Positions 1 to 9,521 of a stretch of DNA of 56,085 nt are shown here, in pieces. Both the position numbers and the translations under genes were made by a program. The stretch comes from Prosthecobacter debontii (lineage in GTDB: Bacteria > Verrucomicrobiota > Verrucomicrobiia > Verrucomicrobiales > Akkermansiaceae): NCBI GenBank assembly GCA_945869465.1, contig CAMBPB010000010.1, positions 1 through 56,085 of the forward strand, in the 5' to 3' direction. The notes below the pieces were generated by a model. That model searched no databases. It was not told where the DNA came from and was given only the letters and a program-made list of their open reading frames with translations. The first letter of the stretch is position 1, and each line of letters opens with the position of its first letter.

Positions 1-388
1 CATCCGCCCCGGCAAACACGCCACCGTGGTCGCCTACAGCGCCATGGTCCATGAAGCCGTGCGCGCCGCCGAGCGACTCCAACAGGACGGCTGGGAAATC
101 GAGGTGGTCGATCTCCGCTCGGTGAAACCGCTCGACATGGACACCGTGCTGGCATCGGTCGCCCGCACCGGCCGGCTGCTTGCCCTAGGTGAGGCGTTTC
201 CATGGGGAGGCGTCACCGCGGAAGTCGTTTCCCGCGTCACCGAAGAAGGATTCCATTTGCTCGACGCGCCGCCGCAACGCCTCAACGCCCGCGACACGCC
301 GGTGCCCTATCACCCGAAACTCTGGGCCGCCCACCGCCCGACGCCGGAATCCATCTGCCAGGCCCTCCGCAAGCTGCTCACGTTCTAA
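1..388 (+). CDS. 2-oxoacid dehydrogenase E1 component, beta subunit (C-terminal part)
   Basis: The reading frame is open from the window edge, so only the last ~128 residues are present. They look like the transketolase C-terminal domain of pyruvate or branched-chain 2-oxoacid dehydrogenase E1-beta: a Rossmann-like start (ATVVAYSAMVHEA), the strand EVVDLRSVKPLD and the segment LLALGEAFPWGGVTAEV, which in this family helps form the E1 dimer and E2 contact. The GTG at 26 is internal, because the frame continues upstream with family-like residues (IRPGKHATV). An E2 gene follows 43 bp downstream on the same strand, so the two are probably co-transcribed, with E1-alpha presumably off the left edge. 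Whether the substrate is pyruvate or a branched-chain keto acid cannot be decided from this piece. Confidence 0.88.
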   Translation, partial: IRPGKHATVVAYSAMVHEAVRAAERLQQDGWEIEVVDLRSVKPLDMDTVLASVARTGRLLALGEAFPWGGVTAEVVSRVTEEGFHLLDAPPQRLNARDTPVPYHPKLWAAHRPTPESICQALRKLLTF

Positions 389-431
389 TCTTTCAGCATT
401 TTAGTTTTTCAGCCTCTCAGCTTTTACCCAA

Positions 432-1673
432 ATGCCCACCGTCCCCATCCTCATGCCCCAGCTCGGCGAATCGATCGCCGAGGCAACCGTCATCCGTCTG
501 GGCATTGCCGTAGGCGACGCGGTCCGGACCGACCAGGAAATCATCGAGGTGGAGACCAACAAGGCGGTCATGGGAGTGACCACCTTGTGCAACGGAATCG
601 TGTCCGAAATCAGGGTGCAAGAGGGAATTTCCTACTCGGTGGGCACCTTGCTCGGCCTGCTCGACGTCACCGCAGCGGAAGTCACCCGCACCGGCGTGGA
701 CACCCTGGAATCGCTGGAGACCAAACGCGCGGCAATCACCCAGGCCACCAGTCCGAGCCAAGCGGAAGCGAACCTGCATTTCGCCCTCAACGATGGCGAC
801 GCCTACGAGGAAGCCCCCGCGGTGGTGCCCAGTGTCAAGGGCCTGCCGGTGCCCACCGGCACCATGGGCGCCCATTACATTTCGCCGCGGATGCGCGCGC
901 GGATGGACGATCTCGGCCTGCGCGAGGCGGACATTTCCGCGGTGGCGGGAACCGGTGCCGGCGGCCGCGTCACCGTCGAAGACTTGGAACGATTCCTCGA
1001 TTATCTGGACGCCTGGCCCAGCACCCATGCCTCATCGATGCGCTTGGCGGTGGCCGATGCCATGCGCCGCAGTTGGACCCGGCCGCTCGCCACGGTGGGC
1101 TTGCCCGTGATCCTCGACCGCGTGTTGCAGCACCGGCGCGATCACACGCCCACCCCGGGTCTCACGCTCTATCTGCTCCGCGCCTTCGCCCTCGCCCTGA
1201 TGGAAAACCCGACCACCGCCGGATATCTGATCGGCGACAAGGTCGTCCATCCGCGCTCCTTTGATATCGGCGTGGCCGTCCAGATCGATGATGGCGTGGT
1301 GGTCCCCGTGATGCGCAAGCTGGACCAAAAATCCCTGCGTGAATTGATCGAGGAATACGACGATCTGGTCGATCGCGCCCGCCGCCGCCGCCTCACCGAG
1401 GACGATTGCCGCGGCGGCATCGCCACGGTCACCAATTTCGGCACGTTTGGCCTGACCCTCGGCACACCGATCCCACTGCCCAATGAAACACTCATTCTCG
1501 GAATCGGCGCCGGCGTGAAAAAACCCGTCTGGAGTGCCCAGATCGAAGCGTTTCTTCCCGCGACCGTGGCGGACCTCTTCCTCACCTTCGACCACCGCGT
1601 CGTCGATGGCGGCGGCGCCGGCGTCCTGCTCAACCGGGTCTCGAAGATCCTGCAACAACCGGACGCCCTCTAA
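432..1673 (+). CDS. Dihydrolipoamide acyltransferase (E2) of a 2-oxoacid dehydrogenase complex
   Basis: The 413-residue protein has the standard E2 order. An N-terminal lipoyl domain (about 1-78) carries the lipoylation lysine K44 in the motif ETNKA. A peripheral subunit-binding domain (about 140-180, from YISPRMRARM to VEDLERFL) would hold E1/E3. The C-terminal acyltransferase domain (about 195-413) has the catalytic motif DHRVVDGG with H388 and D392. E2 moves the acyl group from lipoyl-lysine to CoA and forms the core of the complex in the cytoplasm. It follows an E1-beta gene by 43 bp; that spacer consists of repeated TTTCAGC/TCTCAGC units with no clear ribosome binding site. A hairpin terminator lies just downstream. 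No E3 gene is visible. The residue next to the lipoyl lysine is N rather than the common D, which is a minor variant. Confidence 0.93.
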   Translation: MPTVPILMPQLGESIAEATVIRLGIAVGDAVRTDQEIIEVETNKAVMGVTTLCNGIVSEIRVQEGISYSVGTLLGLLDVTAAEVTRTGVDTLESLETKRAAITQATSPSQAEANLHFALNDGDAYEEAPAVVPSVKGLPVPTGTMGAHYISPRMRARMDDLGLREADISAVAGTGAGGRVTVEDLERFLDYLDAWPSTHASSMRLAVADAMRRSWTRPLATVGLPVILDRVLQHRRDHTPTPGLTLYLLRAFALALMENPTTAGYLIGDKVVHPRSFDIGVAVQIDDGVVVPVMRKLDQKSLRELIEEYDDLVDRARRRRLTEDDCRGGIATVTNFGTFGLTLGTPIPLPNETLILGIGAGVKKPVWSAQIEAFLPATVADLFLTFDHRVVDGGGAGVLLNRVSKILQQPDAL

Positions 1674-1708
1674 ACATCAGGAGCCGCGGCAAACCCTCCT
1701 GCAACAGG

Positions 1709-1733
1709 CCGAGCGATTTTCCGCTCGGTTTTA
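1709..1733 (+). terminator. Rho-independent terminator after the E1/E2 operon
   Basis: A perfect 7-bp stem, CCGAGCG (1709-1715) with CGCTCGG (1722-1728), encloses a six-base loop and is followed by TTTTA. It lies 36 bp after the E2 stop codon and before the next sigma factor gene, where a transcript end is expected. Confidence 0.75.
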
Positions 1734-1805
1734 CCCAAGATTTCCGACAACCCGCGCGTTCCTTTGGCGAATCCCTCAAATTCCGACGAACAATCCGCCG
1801 TGCCA

Positions 1806-2306
1806 ATGACTCGGGAGCAATTCATCGAGCATGCCATGTCGGACTTCGAGTCGTCACTCATTGGTTATGCCGCCACCATTCTCAACGATTCCGACCGCGC
1901 CCGCGATGTCGTTCAGGACACCTTCATCCGGCTTTGCCAGCAGGATGTCGCCAAGGTTCAGGACAACCTCAAGTCATGGCTCTTCACCGTCTGCCGCAAT
2001 CGGGCGCTGGATGTCCTCCGGAAAGACAAACGCACCCAGCCGCTCGAGGAAATCCGCTGGAAGAAAATCGCCGGGCCGGACCTCCAGCCCGATGAACAGA
2101 CCGACCTCGAAGAACGCCTCAGCCGGGTCATGAAACTGCTAGACCGCCTCTCGGACAACCAACGCGAAGTCATCCTCCTCAAATTCCAACAAGGACTCAG
2201 CTATCAGGAAATTCAGAAAATCACCGGCCTCAAGTCCGGAAACATCGGTTTCCTCATCCACACCGGCCTCAAACGCCTCCGCGACCTAATCCCCACCGAC
2301 CTCTAA
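1806..2306 (+). CDS. ECF-type RNA polymerase sigma factor
   Basis: A sigma-70 family regulator of the ECF size class with only regions 2 and 4. Region 2 (about residues 5-80) contains ARDVVQDTFIRLCQ and the -10-recognition stretch LKSWLFTVCRNRALDVLR. Region 4 (about 108-165) contains LSDNQREVILLKFQQGLSYQEIQKITGLK, the helix-turn-helix expected to bind the -35 element. I chose the ATG at 1806 (166 aa, MTREQF); an in-frame TTG at 1764 would add 14 residues and cannot be excluded. The gene after it encodes a membrane protein of anti-sigma type, so the pair probably senses a cell-envelope signal. It is one of three ECF/anti-sigma sets in the window, and the three sigma factors are clearly different from each other. 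Confidence 0.9.
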   Translation: MTREQFIEHAMSDFESSLIGYAATILNDSDRARDVVQDTFIRLCQQDVAKVQDNLKSWLFTVCRNRALDVLRKDKRTQPLEEIRWKKIAGPDLQPDEQTDLEERLSRVMKLLDRLSDNQREVILLKFQQGLSYQEIQKITGLKSGNIGFLIHTGLKRLRDLIPTDL

Positions 2307-2321
2307 CCCTGTCTTTTCTCT

Positions 2322-2344
2322 TCTGTCCTCTGTCCTCTGTCCTC
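2322..2344 (+). repeat. Short tandem repeat (TCTGTCC-type) upstream of the anti-sigma-like gene
   Basis: Three head-to-tail copies of a seven-base TCTGTCC unit fill the 49-bp gap before the ATG at 2356. Similar pyrimidine-rich repeats lie before other starts (30171-30200, 52815-52836 on the other strand), so this is a recurrent feature of start-proximal spacers here. Confidence 0.6.
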
Positions 2345-2355
2345 TTCTTTCTCCC

Positions 2356-3687
2356 ATGAAGCTCCACCCGGAAGATCCCCGTCTGACCGCCTACCTCCTG
2401 GGCGAGCTCTCCGCGAATGAGGCGGCCGCCGTCGAAGGCGCGATTGCTGCGGATCCGGCCTTGCAGGTGGCGTTGGAGGAATTGCAAGCCGTCCAGACGA
2501 TGCTCACCGAGTCACTCGCCCCGGGTTCCCTCGTTTTGCTGTCCCAGCAGCGGGAAAACGTCCTCCGCGCCGCCCGTCTCGCGGAGGCATCCGCCAAACC
2601 CCAGGCTCTCAAATCCTTCCCCCTGAGGCGGAAATCCTGGCTCATTCCGCTTGCGGCAGCCGCCCTCGCGACTCTCGCCACGAGCGTTTTTCTGTCGCAA
2701 CCGCAACTTCGGAACCGCTCCATCACCCAAGCTCCCGCACCTCCCAAATCCCCACTTGCGGATGCCCCGCTTCTGGATCCCACACTCCCCCAGAGCGTCC
2801 CCCAGCCCGTCCCCCAGCCCGTCCCGCCCCCCGCCCCCCGCCCCGCCGGCTCTGACAAGACGGCGGCAACCACTCCTGCCGCCGATCCGGTCGAACGTCC
2901 CGGGTTTTCCAAACTCCGCAGCCTCGATTCGGTGACCGTCGGCGATTTCCCCACCCTCGAGCTGCCCATCCAAGCGGGCAATTCCAGTTTGCGCCGGATC
3001 CGCGAATTCATCCGCAGCGAACACCGGCTTCCCCCCCGCGACTCCGTTCGCCTCGAGGAAATCCTCAACAATTTACCCTTGCGTCCGACCGGACTGACCG
3101 TGATCGCGCGCCACCCGGCCATTGGCTGGCATCCGGACAACCGCGAAAATGGCAGCACCACCCATGCCGCCACCCTCGCCACCGAATCGCTGGCCTGCCC
3201 TTGGAAACCCTCCGCCTCGCTCGTTTTTATCTCCTTCCGGGGCAATCCGCTCGCCGATTGCGAAATCAAGGCGTTGTTCCGCCCGAACCCCGCGAACGTC
3301 CGCCGCTATCGCTTGTTAGGCTTCGCCGCCCCCGACGGCCCCCCCCCAGCCGACTTGCCCACCGTCCTGGCAGCCAAGTGCGCCACTTCCCTGGTCATTG
3401 AAATCGAACCCTCCACCGCCGCCAGCGATCTCGGATCCATCGAATGGGCCGTCAATGGCAAGGCCGCTGCCCCGGTCACGCTGGTCCGCCAGGGCGAGGA
3501 CGAACCGTCCGACGACGCCCGGTTTGCCGCCCTCGTCTGCACCTTCTCCCAGTGGCTGGCCGGTGATCCCTCCAGCCCAATCGACAAGGATCTGTTAGTC
3601 ACTCTCGCCCGCGAGTCCGCCTCGGATTCCCTCTCCGCCGAATGCGCGGATTTCCTCAATCTCATCGATCAGGCGCTCAACCTCTGA
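2356..3687 (+). CDS. Membrane anti-sigma-like protein with YfbK N- and C-flank domains but no vWA domain
   Basis: This 443-residue protein has three parts. Residues 1-90 resemble the cytoplasmic anti-sigma helices of planctomycete and verrucomicrobial proteins (DPRLTAYLLGELSANEAAAV). One membrane helix spans about 95-113. A Pro-rich linker (125-165) with VPQP repeats leads to the outer part. Residues ~195-300 match the YfbK N-terminal flank (an RRIREFI...LPPRDSVRLEEILNNLP block, later a CPW motif), and residues from ~307 match the flank that normally follows the vWA domain (FRPNPANVRRYRLLGF). In complete YfbK-type proteins a ~170-residue vWA domain with a DxSxS metal site lies between them; here only about seven residues remain and no DxSxS is present. 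It follows an ECF sigma gene and is probably its membrane regulator. The domain reading is from memory of the family. Confidence 0.75.
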   Translation: MKLHPEDPRLTAYLLGELSANEAAAVEGAIAADPALQVALEELQAVQTMLTESLAPGSLVLLSQQRENVLRAARLAEASAKPQALKSFPLRRKSWLIPLAAAALATLATSVFLSQPQLRNRSITQAPAPPKSPLADAPLLDPTLPQSVPQPVPQPVPPPAPRPAGSDKTAATTPAADPVERPGFSKLRSLDSVTVGDFPTLELPIQAGNSSLRRIREFIRSEHRLPPRDSVRLEEILNNLPLRPTGLTVIARHPAIGWHPDNRENGSTTHAATLATESLACPWKPSASLVFISFRGNPLADCEIKALFRPNPANVRRYRLLGFAAPDGPPPADLPTVLAAKCATSLVIEIEPSTAASDLGSIEWAVNGKAAAPVTLVRQGEDEPSDDARFAALVCTFSQWLAGDPSSPIDKDLLVTLARESASDSLSAECADFLNLIDQALNL

Positions 3688-3773
3688 GCTTGGAAGGGAA
3701 ATTCAAACCGCGAATGAACGCGATGTCCCTTGACCGGGCCCCGTCCATTCCGCCGCAGGCGGAAACTTTGCCG

Positions 3774-4202
3774 TCACACGAGCGGATTGATCCAGCGCAG
3801 GCCTGAAAAGCGGAGGAAATCGGAGTCGGCGCTGTGGAGTTCGCCCTGGTGTTCCACCGCCAATGCGGCGAGCTGGGCGTCGGTGGTTAGATTTCCCGCC
3901 GCGCCAAGTTCCGTTAGATAGTTCAGGAAAAGCTGCTCGAATCGGGCACCCGGATGCAGGATCCGGACGGGTTCCTGAGCCAGCCACGAGCGCACGTGTC
4001 CGACAGTTTGTCCCACGTCAAGCGGATGGGAAAGCACCCTCGGATGGGTCATCAGGCGGATGAATCCGCTGATACTGATCCAAGGCAATCCCACGGGTGT
4101 CCTGCCATTCAGCAATCCTTCCCACCAGGCTTTGGCCTTTCCATGCTGCGGGGCCTGATCGTTGTGGGCGTAGATGAGCAGGTTGATGTCGGGGATGATC
4201 AT
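3774..4202 (-). CDS. vapC: PIN-domain ribonuclease toxin, VapC family
   Basis: A 142-residue PIN domain, the usual VapC size. The first acidic residue is in IIPDINLLIYAHN (D5), and the C-terminal acidic block is TTDAQLAALAVEH followed by HSADSDFLRF, the arrangement that binds the catalytic metal. The middle segment ISISGFIRLMTHPRV matches the VapC subgroup of the form SGFLRIVTNPRV. VapC toxins cut tRNA or rRNA in the cytoplasm and are neutralised by the upstream antitoxin. The start overlaps the end of the antitoxin gene by 4 nt, a typical toxin-antitoxin layout. No frameshift or lost catalytic residue is visible, so the toxin is probably functional. Confidence 0.88.
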   Translation of the reverse strand: MIIPDINLLIYAHNDQAPQHGKAKAWWEGLLNGRTPVGLPWISISGFIRLMTHPRVLSHPLDVGQTVGHVRSWLAQEPVRILHPGARFEQLFLNYLTELGAAGNLTTDAQLAALAVEHQGELHSADSDFLRFSGLRWINPLV

Positions 4203-4462
4203 GCGCGCGGACTGTGTTTTGCAAGGAACTCCCCAGCTTCGAGCTCATCGGCGAGCTGGTTCAGTTTGCCGGGATCGATGCCGGGGAGAAATCCGGACGA
4301 ATGAGGATTCACGCGGTAAGGTTTCGAGCGTTTCGCCGGCTCCAAGCCCAGCCCCCTGCGCAGGGCTTCGTTGACGATGGCTTTCAGCGGGCGCTTGCCC
4401 AACGCGGCTTCCTGCTTGAGTCGGTCGGCAATCTCCGGATCAATGGTCAGGGTGGTGCGCAT
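4199..4462 (-). CDS. vapB: VapB-type antitoxin with ribbon-helix-helix DNA-binding domain
   Basis: From the ATG at 4462 the product is 87 residues. Residues ~1-40 (MRTTLTIDPEIADRLKQEAA, then IVNEALRRGL) form a ribbon-helix-helix domain, with TTLTID as the DNA-contacting strand. The C-terminal tail, ending DELEAGEFLAKH, would wrap around the toxin. A longer start at 4480 (six extra residues) is open, but the shorter one begins exactly with the family's MRTTLTID and suits the promoter and operator lying just upstream. The stop overlaps the vapC start by 4 nt. Confidence 0.87.
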   Translation of the reverse strand: MRTTLTIDPEIADRLKQEAALGKRPLKAIVNEALRRGLGLEPAKRSKPYRVNPHSSGFLPGIDPGKLNQLADELEAGEFLAKHSPRA

Positions 4463-4485
4463 GGTGGCATCATGCATCAACTTTT

Positions 4486-4505
4486 ATTGATGTCAAGGCA
4501 TCAAT
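4486..4505 (-). promoter_or_regulatory. Palindromic operator overlapping a -35-like box of vapBC
   Basis: A perfect inverted repeat ATTGATG (4486-4492) and CATCAAT (4499-4505) with a 6-bp spacer lies 23 bp upstream of the vapB start. On the minus strand it contains an exact TTGACA (4491-4496). A further half site (GCATCAA) lies at 4474-4480. Ribbon-helix-helix antitoxins normally repress their own operon through such palindromes, so autoregulation is inferred. No good -10 box is seen. Confidence 0.7.
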
Positions 4506-4526
4506 CGTTTCAGTTGCGTTGCGCGC

Positions 4527-6061
<1,535 letters not shown>

Positions 6062-6065
<4 letters not shown>

Positions 6066-9000
6066 TTGTTCACATACTCGTCGAGATTGAGAAACTGGTT
6101 GGCGACCATCGCCCAGGCAGCGATCTCCGCAACGGGCAACGCCGGGTCAGAGGGCGAGGCGCCGGTGGTCAGCAAGGCCTTGGCGTCCTCCGGATGCGCG
6201 GCGAAATGCGCGCTGAAGCGCTCAAGGCTGTTAGTCAATGGCGGAACCTCGCGGTCGCCAAGGCCGCGGCCGAGAACCACGCGCGCCATGAAATCCAAGC
6301 GCATCTTGGTTTCGGTGCCGCCCTTGATCGCGCGTTCGGCGAGCTTGCGCGCGGCTTCGACGAATTGCGGATCGTTCATCGTGACGAGCGCCTGAAGCGG
6401 CGTGTTGGTGCGGGCGCGCCGCATGCAAACGACCTCCCGCGCCTGGGCATCGAAGGTTTCCAGCGAGGGCGGCGGCGAGAATCGTTTCCAGAACGAATAC
6501 ATCGAGCGTCGATAGAGGTTCTCACCGCTGTCCGCCTGATAGGCCTTGGTGTTGGACTCGGGCATCGAGACGGCCTCCCAGATGCCGGGCGGCTGATAGG
6601 GCTTCACCGACGGACCGCCGGCTTTCTCAACCAGCAATCCGCCCGCCTGAAGCGCGCTGTCGCGCAGCATTTCGGCATCCATCCGGAATCGCGGGCCGCG
6701 TGAGAGCAGGCGGTTTTTGTCATCCTTCGCGAGTTTCTCCGGCGTGACCGCGCTGCTCTGGCGGTAGCCAGCGGAGGTCAGCATCAGCTTGTAGAGATGC
6801 CGCATGTCCCAGCCGGATTCGCGGAACTCGACCGCCAGCCAGTCCAGCAACTCCGGGTGACTCGGGCGGCTGCCCATGATGCCGAAATCGTCGGTCGTTG
6901 CAACGATCCCGGTGCCGAAAATCTCCTGCCACATGCGGTTGACCGTGACGCGTCCTAGCAGCGGCTGGTCGGGCTGGAGCAGCCAGCGGGCGAGTCCGAG
7001 CCGGTTGGCGGACTGGTCCTTCGCCAGCGTCGGCAGAAAGGCCGGAACCGCTGGAGCCACCCGCTCCTTGCGTGCGCTGTAAACGCCGCGATTGAGTACC
7101 GAAGCATAGGCCGGAGTCGGTTTTTCCCGCGCCACCAGCGTCGGCGCGCCGCCCTTGGTGATCTCTCCGATCTCGTCATCAATGCGCTGCAATTCCGCGC
7201 GCAGCCGGGCCGCCCCCGCGTGGACGCCGCCAAGGAACCAACGATCTAACACCACGTGGCGCTCGTCGCCGGACCACTTGCCGGCATCCGGCTGGCGGGC
7301 GAGGATTTCCGCCGCGGGATCCTCGAAGGTCAGGCGGGCGAAATCCTCTGGTGTTAGAGCGCGCGAATAGATCCGCAAGTCCTGATAGCGCGACTCGCGC
7401 AGCGGCTGCGTGTCCTCGCGGCGGCCGAGATTGAGCGGGGCATCGGTGCGGATGGTCTGGCCGGGTTGCAGCGTGTCGTGGGTGACGGTCAGCGGCATCG
7501 GCTTGCCGTCGATATAGATTTTCACCCCCGCTGCCTTGCCCGAGCCGTCATAGGTGAAACCGGCATGTTTCCACTCGCCGCGGGGGAAGGGCGCGCTCTC
7601 CACGCGGATGGCATGCTGCGGCCACTGATGGACGATGTGGACCACGAGCGTGTGGCCGGCGCGCTTGTTGCCTTCGAGAAAAATGTCCCAGCCGCGCTGG
7701 GCGTTGCGCGAGGCGTCGCCCATGCGGGAGAGCATCGATCCGGCTCCTGTATCGCCATTTCCCGTCACCATCCGGGCCATGCCCCAGAAGGCCGCGGTGA
7801 ACGGCTGATCCACTTCGAAGTCCCCATGCTGCGGCAGCGCCAGCCGGCTGCTGGTGTCCATCCGCATCGATGGCCACAGCCACGAGTCCTCGCCCCAGAT
7901 AAGTGGGTTCGTCGCGACCTTGAACGACGCGGGATCCGCGCCGGGCGCGGAGTTTTTCACCACGTCGCCGGATCCTTCGTCGAAGCGCAGCCTCAGCCGC
8001 AAGCCCTCCGCCGAAACCGCTTGAGGTTTGCTTCCGGCTGCCTGCGCCTGGCGCAACTCCGCCTCCACCCGGCCCCGAAGGTCCTGATACTTCGCGGCGG
8101 GAACCGCCCGGCGCGCCAGCGCGTCCTCCAGCGCCGGAAGCTTGTCCGCGGCGGGAATGCGCAGCACCGGCGCGGGATCCTGAATGTTCTCGTCCCAGGA
8201 TTTTTCCGCAGTGTTGTTGAAAAACGCGTTCAGACTGTAGAAATCCCGCATCGAGGTGGGGTCGAACTTGTGGTCGTGGCAGGCGGCGCAGCCGACTGTT
8301 AGGCCCATGAACGCGGCTCCGAATGCCTCGACCCGATCACGGGTTTTATTGACCTGGATCTCCTCGGGGACGGTGCCGCCCTCGTTGGTGGAAACGTTGG
8401 CGCGGATATAACCGGTCGCCACCACTTCATCGATCGTTCGCGCTGGCAGCAGATCGCCGGCGAGTTGTTCGGTTAGAAAGCGGTCGAAAGGCTTGTTCGC
8501 CTGGAACGAGCGGATCAGATAGTCACGATAGGGCCAGATCGAGCGGGCGTTGTCGAAATGAAGGCCGTGGGTGTCCGAGTAGCGGACGTAGTCGAGCCAA
8601 TAGCGGGTGCGGTGCTCGGCATATCTCGGCGAGGCCAGCAGCTTGTCGAGATAGGCCTCGTAAGCCGCATCGCCCGGGTCTGCGGCGAAGGCATCGACAT
8701 CGGCGGGCTCCGGCAGCAGGCCGGTTAGATCGAGGGCGGCCCGGCGGATCAACACCCGCGGATCCTCCGGCGGCGCTCCTTCGAGGCCGTTGTCACGCAG
8801 TTTTTGCAACACGAAACGATCGATCGCATTGCGCGACCACGCATCGCCCGGCACTTGTGGGGGAGTCTTTTTCACCGGTGCCACGAAGGCCCAGTGCTCC
8901 TCGAATTCCGCTCCTTCGCCGACCCAGCGCTCCAACAGTTCGATCTCGTGCGGCTTGAGCTGCCGGTGCGACTTCGGCGGCGGCATGTGGACTTGCGGAT

Positions 9001-9346
9001 CGGCGCTGCGGATCGCCTGAATCAGCAGTGATTGCTCGGGCTTTCCCGGGATGATGACGGGTTGGCCGTTGTCCCGTTTTGCGAAAGCGAACTCCGCGCG
9101 GTCCAGGCGCAGCGGCGCATCCTTGGGTTCGCGCGTGCTGCTGTCCGGGCCGTGGCATTGATAACAGGCCTCCGACATCAGCGGCTGAATCGCATCGTTG
9201 AACGAAACTTTTTCCGTCGCAGCCGCGGACGTCGCCGCCCCCCCCCCCGCAGCTTCTTCTCCGGCAGCCGGGACCGCCTCACCGCCCTTCCGGCAGCCGG
9301 TGAGCAGGGTGACGACAAACAAGGTCTGGACGATGAAATATCGCAT
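6062..9346 (-). CDS. PSD1/DUF1549 cytochrome lipoprotein with LamG-like domain
   Basis: About 1,094 residues starting at [18 protein letters not shown], a lipoprotein signal with a lipobox ending in Cys. I reject the longer open frame to 9535 because it precedes this signal and runs into the divergent gene. Domain order: planctomycete cytochrome c domain (heme site ACYQCH), DUF1549 (with [10 protein letters not shown] and a second CxxCH, CAACH), a concanavalin/LamG-like insertion ([14 protein letters not shown] through [16 protein letters not shown]) and C-terminal DUF1553/PSD1 ([20 protein letters not shown], then [20 protein letters not shown]). The product is expected to be a membrane-anchored periplasmic redox protein acting with the DUF1501 partner encoded immediately downstream (4-nt overlap). 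The substrate is unknown. Confidence 0.92.
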
Positions 9347-9521
9347 GTTGGCAGGAAATGACAGGCCGCCCGCCGAAAGCAGCCTCGGCGCGACCCGCGC
9401 CAGTATTTCACCTGCCCCACACCAGCGCCATCGAAAAAACCGCGCCGCGCCGACCAAGGTTTCGCCTTGCGGCAAACCTTGATTTACCGATGTTCTGTCA
9501 TCCCGCAACGACTCCCGCGTC

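Noticed and set aside
2790..2850. CRISPR-like or mobile repeat at the CCCCAGCCCGTC tract
   Set aside because: It is an in-frame VPQP/Pro-rich linker within the anti-sigma-like gene; no CRISPR repeat-spacer pattern occurs anywhere in the window.
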